Assembly: GCA_022578605.1 (NCBI GenBank)
Contig: MU394051.1
Location: forward strand, 186,001 to 250,000
Length of the DNA stretch: 64,000 nucleotides
Source of the DNA: Camillea tinctor
Taxonomy: Eukaryota; Ascomycota; Sordariomycetes; Xylariales; Xylariaceae
Direction: 5' to 3'
The notes under the pieces were generated by a model. That model was not told the DNA's origin. It saw only the letters and a program-made list of their open reading frames with translations, and did not search any database. Of the stretch, positions 10,601 to 23,347 are shown piece by piece. Position numbers and translations under genes: made by a program. Position 1 is the stretch's first letter. Each line of letters begins with the position of its first letter.

Positions 10601-13600
10601 CCCCTTCCCCTCTCTCCGAACCTAAGGGAACTGCGCCGTACACTAAAAGGCGTTTGGACTTTTGCGTCTTGGTGTTTGATGTTTGGACATACATTACGTA
10701 CAACTGGGTAGGAAAGGACTGGGGGGCGTGGCATTATGTGTGTGAGAGATAGAGAGTGTGTGTGGCAGATGAGAGGAGAGGGGAACCGCGAGACGAGGAT
10801 AAGGTCGTAGGGAGGTGCTTTTTGCGGTGCTATTATCACGAAAAGAGGATGGGATTTTGATTCTATGATGGAATTTGGTACTTTTTGCTTCCTTTCCCGG
10901 TTCTTTTCTCGCCTCACATCCTCTCGTCCCTGGGTCCAGGATCGGATATGCTGTTCGATTTAGCATCCATCAGCAGGGAGAGTCAGTGTAGCAACTGACT
11001 GACTAGGAACGAAATAGAGTAGTTAGGCCATACACAAAGTTGAATTTACTACAATAATCGCTTTCCTCCCTTTACTTTTCCTACGTAAACACACTAACCT
11101 AGCTAGTTAGGTAACAGTTCTCCCGATTCTCGTATGCCGATGGTTTCGTCTCTTAAGATCTTGAATCATTAGCAGAAGTCATGTACCCTCCGAACCATCG
11201 CGGAGTTAAGCATGGCAAGCTACCTCCGTAAAGGGGGGACGATGTAACTACCTGTTTCCAAAGCAGACCCCTGGATCAGGTCATAATAAATACTTTACGT
11301 ATAGCAAGGGAAAAAATAAGATGATGAACATTGGTGATTACTCATCTACATCGGTACGAGTCCATCTACGGATGCCCTCGAGCCTCTTTTCCACCCCCTC
11401 CCCATGTCGTTTGTCCTGTCAGGTATGCAGCTTGCTTACGTGAATTGTATTCATCTATCTAGATTGCCTTTTGCGTCATCTGAGATCACCGGTGTATTCG
11501 GCATCCAGCCAGCCACCATTGTTCATCCATCCCCTAGCTTGGCCCCGTTCGTCAGCCGATTGTAGGCGGTGCGTTCAGCTGGGCTCACTAGGGGGTCGAT
11601 GATGTGCAGCTAGTATCTGTCACGTTTCTTTAGAGCGATCTTTGGCACCATTTCCTAGTTGGGACCTCGAGATGGGCTCTACGATACAAGTCTGCACACT
11701 AGATGAAAAAAATGATATTCGCACTCCTTCCCCATCGGTACCGACAATGCGGTCGAGCAGGGACAGGGCTCGTATCAAAATCGCGGCAGAGACACTATGA
11801 GATAGAAAAGTGAGGCGGTGTTTGCCACCGTTCTTTTTTGCCTATAGCCTAGAAATGCCATGTCATGAACTGAACTGGGGTCAAACAAGATCGAATGACT
11901 GATTCTTCCTAAATTAAAAGAGAAAAAGGGGGGAGGGAACCAACTTTTCTCGATTCTGGTACGCGTGAAAGACAAAACAGGTAAACGAGAAGGGAACTGA
12001 ATCACGAACGCGGGGGGAAGAAGCTCCAAAGGTACCAAGATAGATGGTTTCCTGGATCACATCTGACGTTGGATGTTAGTCACCACACTATAAGTCGCTT
12101 GGCTATGAATGGGGAAGGGGGGTGCCACCCAGGAGCTTGGGCGTTGAATTGCCAGCATGACGTCTTCCTGCCTCGCTGACACACATATACCATGGTGATA
12201 ATCTAATACAATCTAGCAGGCCTATGAGGTTGGTGGAGGAAACACGATACATTGCATGTTGTTGTACGCACACTGCGTGTTCATTCCGAAGGTCCCTCAG
12301 CTAGTGCTGTATGCTTTCTGGCGAAATTATGCCTCGCCCTCGGACTAGTTCGGGTGGCAGAACGACCTCGCGGGACAATAGGTACGTTCTAGGTATCTGC
12401 GCCGCATGCCTCGGCTCCAAGAGAAGGTGGAACAACAAAAGAGTAGATGGAAATAACTACTATACGAAGTCCCTTGAGCGTCTGGCATTTCACAGGTCCT
12501 CAAGGAAAAAGTAGCCCGATGCCTAGCTTGCCAAGGATGAGGGTAGCTGGCTCTCTATACATAACTTGGCCAACAAGCCGGGAGGCTCCTTTCACATCTG
12601 GTCCACCCTGAGTACAATTTGGAGAATGGCATATGGGAATCTTGATGCCGTAATATCCTATAGGTCAGCCCCCTGGGAGCTAAGTAGCCTAACCGGCCGG
12701 CAACTGGCAGATATATAACTTCGTCCAGGCATATATATGTTCCGTGCGGTAGGCTTGCTAAGTTAGGCAATAGTGATGGTGTCTAGCAGCATGTCCTTGA
12801 CTCTTTGATCAAAGTTTCTCGTCGTGGTGGATTATATGACTCCTTCTGGAGACGGCAAACCCTAACCTACAGCGTATCCGGCTTCCTGCTCCTAAGCGAG
12901 GGAGACTATCCCGAATACCAAGCCGAAGGAGAATCGGATTACATGTGGATCGATGAAAGGCCAAGATGCTTCGACTACCTATTCAGGTTAACAGACATTG
13001 CTCTCTATAGCCATCAGGTGTAATGGCATATTCTCACCCAAAGCGGGTCTCCGTCCTCCTAGTTACCGCAACCTGAGTTTCTGGCAGTAGCATACATATC
13101 AGTTAAAACTCCAGGGATTGAAATCTGGTACTATAGGGTTCTTTTACCCCCTCAAACGGCGGCCTAGCTGGTCTAAAGTGGTATAGACCACCGAACCCGG
13201 AATGCCAATGGTGAATGGTCTTAGTGATCGATGTCTAAGCAAGTAAAATCAACGTGTAAGCGGATGTCGGCCAGGGTAAATCTCACCAAACGACTTGAAT
13301 GCCTGCCGTCTTTTTGTTCCATGCATATTCCCCCCCTCTGTATGAATAGTGGTCCTTGACATCTTGGAAATCCCGAAGAGCTGGGAGAATTTTTGGGGTC
13401 ACATTTCAGACTTATCCGAGCACCTAATAAACTGGATGAGCATGTATTGCGGTCCGGGTTGTCAGGGAGAGAGAAAGTACTCTCGTAAATAGTAACAATT
13501 TCCATGATCATGGTAGCCGGGCAAGGGGGGCAGTGATCGATAACGACTTGTAATAATAACATCTGCGTTATAGCAGCTAACCTAGCTTAGTCGGCCCTAC

Positions 13601-13745
13601 GAGGTAACGTATTTTAAAGGGTCAAAGCATATAGTTATTGCCCACGTTGTGGTGCATGATCGAGCGCAAAGCCATGTGTCTATTATTTCCGGTGCCGTAC
13701 TCGAACCTCCCCCTTACCCTAGTATAAGACAAGAAATGAACGGTA
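7681..13745. other. Gene-free region, low-complexity rich
   Basis: No frame here has domain-like composition, and I found no chain of exons joined by fungal splice signals. Visible structure is simple sequence: a CT repeat (about 8319-8340), a C18 run (8989-9006), a GT repeat (about 9257-9270), scattered TACCTA/ACCTAGGT and CTAGCTAG units, and purine-rich segments. Base composition is not AT-extreme, so it does not look like heavily RIP-mutated transposon DNA. It is part of an 18.8-kb stretch between the caspase-like gene and the TALE homeobox gene, and could hold long non-coding transcripts or distal control elements (inference). Confidence 0.5.
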
Positions 13746-14016
13746 TACCGTATCGATTCAGGAAAGTGAAGTTTTGGCCCCCCGCTTTTTATCCCTGCAA
13801 CCAGTCTTTTTATGTAGATCAACCAAAGATAGGTATTTTTTTCGATTTTTTTATTGGAGAGTAACAGAGAATTAGGATTACCTGTGCAAACCTTGACTTT
13901 TGGTTGGCTCCACCACATTTACTTGTTGCTTATTCCTGGTTGATCTACGTAGAAAGTCTGGTTCCAGGGATTAAAAGCGGGGGGCCAAAACTTCACTTTC
14001 CTGAATCGATACGGTA
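13746..14016. repeat. Imperfect 80-bp inverted repeat with a 111-bp spacer
   Basis: Arm 1 (13746-13825) begins TACCGTATCGATTCAGGAAA and is matched in reverse complement by arm 2 (13937-14016). The first 46 bases or so are identical; the rest differ at a handful of scattered positions. The match fades outside these limits. The spacer has no coding potential. This could be a decayed MITE or foldback element, or a snap-back duplication; I see no clear target-site duplication. Confidence 0.8.
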
Positions 14017-17000
14017 GTTCTATACTTGCTCATTGCGTGTGCATTCGGGTAGAGAAACCGATGAGATATGGTTCATTTATGAATCTCAGTCTTTAGACTA
14101 GGCTAGGTATCTTTTTGGGCGAGCCGCTATACTTAGTCTGGCTGGTTCACCCCGAAGATACATTCGAAGAGCGCAAGAAACGTTTCCATAAAAATCGTAT
14201 AGTGAGGGGGGCGTGCATGTGTACTTGCGTGTGCTTGAACATACGGAATCAGGAAGGGAGGTGAAGAACGGCGAATCTGTTTTTCGGCAAAGACTAACGT
14301 CTCGACAGAAGCACGGCATGTAGCAGCATGATCTCACCGAGGACCCCGGTGTCGAGAAGTTACTGAACGGGGTAGGACGGCCCCCTACACACGTGTAAGG
14401 GTCAAGTAAGGGACCCGATCCTGAACCTAGTAATGGTCTCACGTTGACGGTATGCACGCGTGTGATTTCTCGTGGAGACCATAGGAACTTAAGTCCCGAA
14501 GAACCAGAAAATCAACGGACGGGTCGCCTTGTCAAAATAGCAACCCACCCTCGAAAAGGCGACGAAAATGCCGATCCTGCTCTTCACCAAGCCACGAGCA
14601 ACGGGGGGGCGGGGGTTTCCTTACCTTAGCGGGTCATCTGTGGGAAGAAGGCCTGAGATACGATTTGGGCTTTTTCTTTTTCTTTTTCTTTTTTCTCGTT
14701 GTGACAGTCAGGGAGGGCCCTGCGGTCCTTGTTCGCGATGGTGGATATTAATCCATTTTCGTGGCCAGGGATTAGATGACAGGCGCTTGGACCATGCCTG
14801 AGGGATTGTTCAATTACGTGTGTTATCGACTGATCGTTTCGAAAGGACAGAATGCTGGGGGTGCAGTCTTAGCATACACCGGGCCCGCTTCCCCGGCCAG
14901 GTTGCTTGTCTGGGACCCTAGGATCAGAGCTTGCAACGAATTGTATGTCCTGACTGGGTCGTGCGCATTTGGTGGTGCGATATGCCGCAGTTCTCTTCAC
15001 TATGTATTGTTCCTAGGCCGACGTACCGGTACTATCACAAACGGCACGATCCGCCGATCACAGACCTAGGTCCTAAGCTGCTTTCGGGAGAGAGATATAG
15101 GAGGAAGGAGTATGAGAGAAAAGGGGTGAAGACAAGGACGAGAATGAGGAATACACCACCACACAAAACAACAAACTGCCTCTCAAAGCATTGCTTCCAC
15201 CCTTGCAACTGTCAAACTTGACAAGATCACCTTGAGAAGCCGTTGTCAGCTTGGCGCCCAAGATCTGATATCGGCAGGGCAATCTGAGCCATGGCTATTG
15301 GTTATACTCTCCGGTTTTGTGGACTACCACCGAACTGGCGGCCGTTTAGGGAAAATTGATCGTTCGACTGGCCTGACTAACAACACAGTATCACTACCAC
15401 TGCCATCACTACCTAGAAGTATCATAACGGCCCAAGAAACCCAGCCCAGAGAACCCCCCCGGTTACCGACTGGGTATATCTAGTGTAGTTTAAACGCGTT
15501 TGGATTCGAAGCGCATGGCAATAAAAGACTCTGCGTGAGATGGGGGTCATCTGGAAGCCAGAGACGGGTTCTTCCGTGGGCGTTCCCACTCAACGTCTAC
15601 CCCCTGGTCTCGGAAAACCCACGTTGAGTTGTTTGCGATGCCGAATAATGTTTCGATGCGAGATGCCCCCCTTAAGACAAAGTTGTGCACAGTCACGGAT
15701 ATGAGCGATAGCATTTTGTTTCCTTGCAACCAAGAGTGGGTAGATCTGGCGGATACTAGTGTAGTGTAGGTATTATGGCGATCTGTCCTCGAAGCGAGAT
15801 TCTTTCTTGATGCAATTGTCCATATACTTATTGTTGTTGTAGGTAGTTGTAGTTGTGAGCTTTGCAGTTAGTCCCGATAGTCCCGATAGTCCCGAGTCTT
15901 AATATGAAGCATACCAGGCTCTTCTCTCCATCCCACAATGGAAATTTCACGTATAGTGTAGCGTAGACTAGGTAGTAATGCGCAGGAGATACACTAAGTA
16001 TGTATACCTAGTTGAATATAGAATATGCAGTACATAACTTGCAGCGGGAGAGCCCGGGGCAACCATGAAGCTTGAATAAGGGTGTTAATTAGCTACTGGG
16101 CTATCTACCTCGGAGAAAGCCCAAACGACCCCAGAAATATGGGTAATGAATCGTGAGACGCTCGCCTGCAGTGTTTTTTGCTCTGGGGGAAACTCGCGGC
16201 GCGAGATCTAAAGGATCCAGCTTTGCAAATTAACGCGGACTAGTGGCGCAGCAGTGTACGCTGGAATAATTCGGGCAGACAGGGGGGAGTTCCCATTCAC
16301 CCCTCGATTGTTTATTAGTCGGTGGGCATTGCATATGTCGATGTACATAGCCAAAAACGGTAACAGCCTTCTGGGCAGGTGATGAACGCTTGAGACATGC
16401 ATCTGCGTTGTTCCGATATGACAGCCTCAGATCTCACGTCGGCGCTTTTGTGAAATATGACAGGTCTCATTGTCCGCGCTCATCAGAATTTTAAAAGCCC
16501 TTATAGCTGAAAAAAAAACATAAAACATCACGGACCTTTTAGACATTGACGCTAACATAAACTCGATTGTAAAGGTTAGCTCCAAAGACGTTTGCAATAT
16601 CATAGCTAAAGGCCGGCTCTATCTAGGCGACCTTAGGTAAGTAGGGAGTTGCTGCAGATAGACAGGGGCTCGCCTCAATCCGGACAGAACTTGTTGGTTT
16701 ATACACTTTTGATTGTTGACAAGGAAGTTTTCCCCGACCAATGAAGACTTCAGACCCGGTGGCAGCCTTGTTCTTTTGCCTGGTCCGCGTGCTACCGTGG
16801 TCAACGCAGATTGTTTAAGCTTTTCGGCGTGTGGCATCTGCCTTGTTGTTGGGTTTGAGTTGGGATAAGCGGACATCAGATATTAAGAGATGACAAACTC
16901 GCCATTGCATGGGACACGACAGACGGCTGGTACCCAGATAATAGTTGACGGCTGACGTGACCATGTCGCGCACGTCTGCCAGTTAGAACTGATTCCAGTT

Positions 17001-20000
17001 TCTCATCCTAGCCATCCACACTGTCGGACGGCTGCTTCTCAAGCAACGAATAACCCCGCCAGACGATGCAGACTTCCGTTTGTGCTGCGTGGAAAGGCGG
17101 TGGGAATGTCGTTCAGTAACGAGATCCAGGATAACGGGGCTCTTGGCACCATATAGCTAAATGAACAGCAGTGCCACATGAACAAGCGGTTATCCCGAAG
17201 AGTGAACTTGAGTACGATAACGTTGGCACGTAAGAGTTCCTTTGCTCGGCCTGCGGTCTGCGGTAGCTTTCTCCTTCTGTGGACTTGCAGGGTCTTTGGG
17301 ACATGTCCGTGGCCGTCTGCAAGATTGGCGACGTTGTGCTAAGTCTAAGTCGTCTCTGTGTTTCCACACCTTTGGTGTAGGTGAAGCTTCGAAAATGTCC
17401 GCAATCAATTATGGGTGCAGAAAAGCTTCATCACTGCCGCCATCTAGGACCATTGAAGATTCGTGAAATTCTATATGAATGAATTTATGCAACACCTAAC
17501 TTAATACCGACTCTCGGATAAATCATGGAATCTGGATTGGAGGTGCCAATCCTCTTCCGCCCCCCTCCCCCTCTCACCCCCCCTGACATCTTAGTATGGT
17601 GGGTAGAAAACCATGACACCCAGGCTAATGTTGTCAAGGTAAAATAGAAACAAAAACGAACAGGCTAAAAAATATACCATAAAAAACACAACCGTAGGGC
17701 TGCACAGTGGTTGTCTATGATCTGACAGGTTGCATTCAGTGGTGTAAAGAAGTATGCAGGACGCAATCAGAGTTTGGTGTGCTAAAGGTACAATGACTGA
17801 ATAGGTTACTGGTAGTCATCTGAAATCGAACAAGATTGAAGCGAGAAACTGCGTCATACCGGAGACCTGCTCGTGGCAAACTAGGCTTCCGGTTTTTGGG
17901 CATGATGAGTTGGTGATGCTGCTCGACGAATGTCATGCTTCGGGTGGAACTGTAATAAGAATGAAGTCGTGAATACTGTCACCATCGTCGTTCACCCAAG
18001 GTCGGATCATAAGGTAGGGGAATGTATGTATGTATGTATGCACATTACTAGGGGAGGGGGTCATCTGGTAAGGTCTGCAAGGACGGACCACCATTGCGGA
18101 ATCTCTATCCCGGGTACATGGCACCGGCGAGAACATTTCTGGTTAAGAGCTTCAGACTTCATCGTATCTTTACCTGATCAAGGAATCGTCGCGAACGGAC
18201 ACCACCAATAGCGCCGATAGCACCCATGTGGGTGAGTGGGCCGTCCGATGGCAGCGGGTCGGAAGGGCATTTAGACAGGGGGGTTTAGATCAAACCATTG
18301 ACCAAGGGTTCGTTGACAGCGGCAGGTTCACGGTTGTGTCAGCCACTAGTCCCCATCATCTCTCTTATCCTCTAGCAGGCCAACGATGAGCTTGAAGAGT
18401 AGTAATTCGTGCGACACATACACAATGGCTGCAGACAACGGAGCATGCTTTTTTTTTTTTTCAAGGAGTGACTCGTGCATCTGACCAATGTGCCAATGCC
18501 AGTGGGTTGGGAGTCAAGCCATTGGCCCCCGATTGATGGATAGCAACATGCCAGCAAGGGATCGTGACGATACTCTGGATGCAGGAGGCCGTTGTGGCAG
18601 ATGATGCTGGTGCTGATGTTCTCTTAGGACTCAGAGACCTCTCTGGGAGTCGACTGAAGATCAATGCACATGGACTAAAAGGGGGAGACTCGGTCGTGTT
18701 TCTGCTGATATTGTGTCCAACGTAATATACCGACTTGTACAAGAAACACAAACAAAATCATGAAGATGGTTATGTGCAGCACAACAAATTTAGCATATAG
18801 TGTGTAGTATAGTGTAGGATAGTTGTCGAGACAGGGCCATTTCATTATAACAAAAGCAAGTTGAAGAGGGGAATGGGGGGGGTGGCGGGATAGAGGTGGG
18901 ATGGAGGTGGATAGGGATAGGGGTGGATAAATGGTGGATAGTGGGGAGAATCGGATATTGGCCAATGCTCCAAGATAGATTGCAATCGGACCTCGGTTAT
19001 TACATATCAGAAGTTGGTGATATGAGATATATGAGATATGTGGATAATGACTAAACCAGATCCGGGGATGTTCTCCCCAACTTGGGTCAACTTTGGTGGG
19101 GCTGTCTCCATACGAATACAGCACGTACCTATTTAAAGACACCGAGGTCAGTAGATGTTTAAACCTCGCGGTTTCCCCAATAGGTGCTCGTAAGGGTTAG
19201 GAATCCCTAAGTTAGTTGCTTATATGGTTGAGACTAGTCAGCTGTGCATAAGTTGACACAAACATAGATATTGACATTCCGAGGTTTAGTGTTAGTTCTT
19301 ACAAGTTATAGAGTTGTAAAAAGACTTAACCTAGTTAGTCCAGATGTCACAAGTTACGTTCGCGTTGCACAAGACCTACCCGAGGCATGTATTGATGTAC
19401 CTACTGCTTGGCTAACCCATCCATGACCTGAGGTTATTAGCCTAAGCCTGCGTATGCAAAAATAACGATATCGAAGAGATTGGCTGGTGCTTCCCGCAGG
19501 GAAAAATAATCCCATGATAATGCCACCAAGCGAGTGGCCGGTGGGTGGTTAAAAGCATGATAATGATATAACCCCCCAAAGCCGACAGACAACTCATACA
19601 TAGTTGTATCACTATAACCCTGGTTGCCACATGGGCGGCATGAATAGGATGCGCGTTCCTTGAAAATATTCAGCGGGATCGAAGACTGCATGTATATCCA
19701 GCACTGTCTTGTATATAAATTGAGCAAGTATGCGCGGCTATATGTATGTAGGTGACATGATAATTCGATGTGACTGACGGGTCCCGGGAACCAGGTTCTG
19801 CGCCCGTGGTGCCGGATTCATCCACGTGCAGCCGCGGTCGTTATTTACGGTCATTATGATGATTGTGTACTGTCATTAAGTGGCAGCAACAACAACGCAG
19901 CCCTAAGTGTGTTGAAGGGGGGGAAAGTGACATTACGTATAACAGGCATGAAGAGTGGCGTCCGGGATATATTAGGTAACACTTTGTGAGGTTGGGGGGT

Positions 20001-22330
20001 AGAAGGGGGGAGGGGGAACCTGTGGATTATGATAATAATGACAATAATAAGAATAAGGAGTAAGTTTTGCTTTCGTTACCTTTGTCTGTCTTGCTAAAAT
20101 TCAGCGACCGAGAGATATCGGCAATAACAAAGTGGGCAAAAATTCTTTTCAAGTAATAAGTATATGTAGGTATTTTGTTGGAGAGAAGGAAAAATAAACG
20201 ATAAGTCTAACGGAGATAGATTAGGTGGTCAACGGAGGCAAGGAGGGTCTAGATCTCTAAACCATAGAATATTCAGTTGGTGGTCTACACTACTGTATGT
20301 CGCAGTCGTAGGGAAAACATCCACCCAGTAAATTGTTGAATGAGACAGGGATGCACGAAATATGCTGCCGCGATAAAGCCGCGCACGGCATTGCTACGTT
20401 GTAGCACGAACGACTAAGTACTGTCTAGTGTGTAATAGAATGCACGAGTACATGAGTGGAGTTCGCTGGTAAGACCGCCTATCCCCCGGCCGTGAGGGAC
20501 AGGTCTCAAGTCAAGCTGTCAAGGTGTAAGTCAGCAAAGCATGGTTTGCGGGAAAATAAGAAGTACTGGTAGAGGCCGTTACGGCTGATCTAACTAGATG
20601 AAACTTGGAAGTAAAGGGGAGTGAATAAAGATTACTGAACATCCATGGATCCATCAACGACCATGTAACTAGTGTAGTTAATTACCCGACCTAGTAGGTA
20701 ACTTAAGTCGCTTTCTGTTTCGACCCTTTTTTAAGGTTCATCAACTTGATTAATGAATGGACTCTTGATGGAAGTACTTTGAAGCAGGTAAAACAGGTAA
20801 AACAGGTTAGGAGGTAAGCAAGTTGTAGGTAACTAATACGACTCTCTTTTACCACTTGTAACATAGTACTTACATCAGGTACTGTACTGGCCCGGATCGG
20901 GCGCATAAACGCCACAGATCAAATCTAGTATACCGAAGGCCTGCCCTATAGCAATACTTCTCAACCCTACTCTGGCTTGAAAAGTTGTCCCATGTCGGCG
21001 TGCACAACAGTTGGGAGGCAAACATAAACCCTCCAGGGCTATTCGATGGTCTTTAACCGCAATAACTAAACTAGTATGTTAGGTACATACTGGACATGCC
21101 ACTATCTGCTTATCTACGCCAACCCGGCAGCGAGGCGCGGCAACTTGAGGTAATAAGGAAACCAAGCGCCGGTTAAGCCATCTTGATGAACCAATAACAT
21201 TGCAGAGATCCAAGGCGGCTCCGATCTGTCGCGCAGGTCGGTCGGTGCAGATCTTGGAACCACTAAAAACCGTCTTTTAGTTTTACTTATACGGAGCCGC
21301 AGCCTGGTCTCGGGCTTCCTAAAACCGCAACACACATCGTCTCAAGCGTTACCTGGTTTAAATGACACTCGTCGTCATCTCGTTTTGTCCTGTGGTCCGC
21401 TAGAGATGTCCTCTTATTTTATTTTTTATTTTTTTGATTAATCGTGTTGACGATGGATTACCCGCTACCGCACGAGTCATCTACCGACTCCAATAGCCAT
21501 GGTGGGTTCTTTGCAGGCGTCCCGGCCATGGAATAGGGCGATCTAACGGGCCTTTTGCCCAAATATGTCAGTTCGAGGAGATTTGACAGCGGGTTGGGAG
21601 AGCCGGCTCTGGAGGAGGGTCGTATATCCACCGGAGCGGAGCCCTAAAGTCGACCTTTGATGGGTAGGCTTTCCCCTGTAGAATAGCGCACTAAGCTATC
21701 GGAAGTAAGGCTATGTAGGTCTTGCTCGGGCGCTATGTTTTTCCTTTACATAGCACCTACCTAATTCCGAATCTACTGTTTACTTACTGAGCATAATTAG
21801 CAGTCCATACTCAGCACTAAGTCCCGACGATAGTGTAAGTGACCTAAATGGGGGTCTTCCCACTGGTATTTAGCACTTTATTTTAATTGGCCGCGACCGG
21901 CCTGTGCGATTCCAATTTGGAGGCTACAATACGACTAGAACCACCGCCTGGGGTAGCACGATGCGCCGCTAGTCTGATTTAGGTATGGCGAAGTAATTAG
22001 CGCGCCTTTTTGTCGGTACTTGATAGGATGGGACGGGAAGGTCTTCGTTCCTATGCTGTGTACTTATTCTCTATCATCCTTAATTCGTCTAATTCGTCCT
22101 GTGTATGTACAAAGGTACTGGTAGGTTAGAGCTTCCGTATGTACATACGCAGTAGGGCGTCTAGAAGTGGCAAGCTTGCATGGATGGGGCTGGTCCTCGC
22201 GCAGTGTCATGACTCGAGGTACAACGCGGCCGTAAGGAACCAGTTACCAGGCCAGCGGAACCTATGTTAGATCCATAAGCTTTAATGAGTTACACCCCGT
22301 TTTTCTTGTCAAACTAGAGGTTTTTTTTTC
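14017..22330. other. Gene-free region, mixed composition
   Basis: About 8.3 kb without a supportable gene. Frames are short and carry no recognisable motif on either strand. Small structures seen: three tandem copies of AGTCCCGAT (about 15869-15895), a GTAT repeat (about 18023-18039), a G-rich stretch on the plus strand (about 18874-18945) with many GGG runs that could fold as a G-quadruplex, and two AAAACAGGT copies (about 20788-20808). Composition is close to balanced, unlike the CT/GA-rich leaders near genes. Confidence 0.45.
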
Positions 22331-23029
22331 CTTTTCCTTTTTCTTTTTTTTCTCTTTCTCTGTTTCTTTTTATTATTATCACTGCATGAAAATTATAAAT
22401 TGGTTTTGCCCTTTTTGAAGAATTCGCTAGTTCTAGACCCGTGTTCGGATAGAGAAACAAGACGAAAGAGCTTTCGACTTACAAGATCAAAATGCTGTGG
22501 TTAACACTTTTTCCATTCGATGTTTGTCCCTAAACCTGGTCCCTCCTCTCCTCTCGCGGGTGGCACTACAAAAAAGTACTTGGGCAATATTGGAATAGAT
22601 ACTTTAGATAGGTACTTACTATTTAAGCGTCATCGGGAAAGAAGCATTCCGAATCGCAAATGAGGAAGTTGTCAGTGGCGGAAGCCTCAGCCGCTTTGGC
22701 GCTGATTCAAGTAGGCGATGGACCACTCTAAATGTTTGCTAGAGCATGTGGGGCAAAGGTTTGTACAGTACATAGATGCATATAATTCTGTACACTGTAT
22801 CTTATGTCAATATATGTACATAGCTGCATATGTTGGCGCCTGTCGCGCCTTGACACTAACGCCGCTTTCTCTCCATTTGATTTCCCTCTCCACGCTTTTT
22901 TCCAAAGTGGAATTCACCTCGTGTCTGCATCCTACATGATTCATCACCAAGCATATACATATACAATTGCTTTTTTTTCTTTTCTTTTTTTCTGCTGCTT
23001 GAAATCTTTAGAGGTGTGGGAGTGGGGGG

Positions 23030-23105
23030 AAGAGAAGAAAGAAAAGAAAAGAAAAGAAAAAAAAGAAGAAGAAGAAAAGGAAAAGGGGGAGCAAAAAGAA
23101 AAGAG
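23030..23105. repeat. Polypurine GAAAA/GAAG tract
   Basis: A run of almost pure A/G on the plus strand, built from imperfect GAAAA and GAA units. It generates artefactual Lys/Glu-rich frames on one strand and Phe/Leu/Ser-rich frames on the other. Confidence 0.9.
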
Positions 23106-23272
23106 ATGCTTCTGGCCCCATTGAGGTTGACCACCATGTCATTTGACAAATACCCTTCACCTTCCTCACCTGACCAAGCTCTTCCTAGTGGTTTGGTGTA
23201 CGATTTAAGCATTGCATCTATTCGCTGTCAGTTATGCAGTAGAAGCAGAACTAGAAGCACCAGCAGCAGAAG

Positions 23273-23275
23273 CAC

Positions 23276-23308
<33 letters not shown>

Positions 23309-23347
23309 TACCATAACAGCAACTATAACAACCACTACCACCACCAC
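23273..23347. repeat. ACT/ACC trinucleotide microsatellite
   Basis: About nine ACT units followed by interrupted ACC/ACA units. Read in frame it gives a poly-Thr segment, which is why a 165-codon frame appears here without being a gene. Confidence 0.9.

Noticed and set aside
11180..11215. Sequence resembling the 5S rRNA GAAGTTAAGC core
   Set aside because: Only about ten bases match; no 5S arms or pairing around it.
12805..13023. 72-codon frame with an acidic, Tyr-rich end
   Set aside because: Looks slightly protein-like but has no partner exon, no known motif and no splice signals that extend it.
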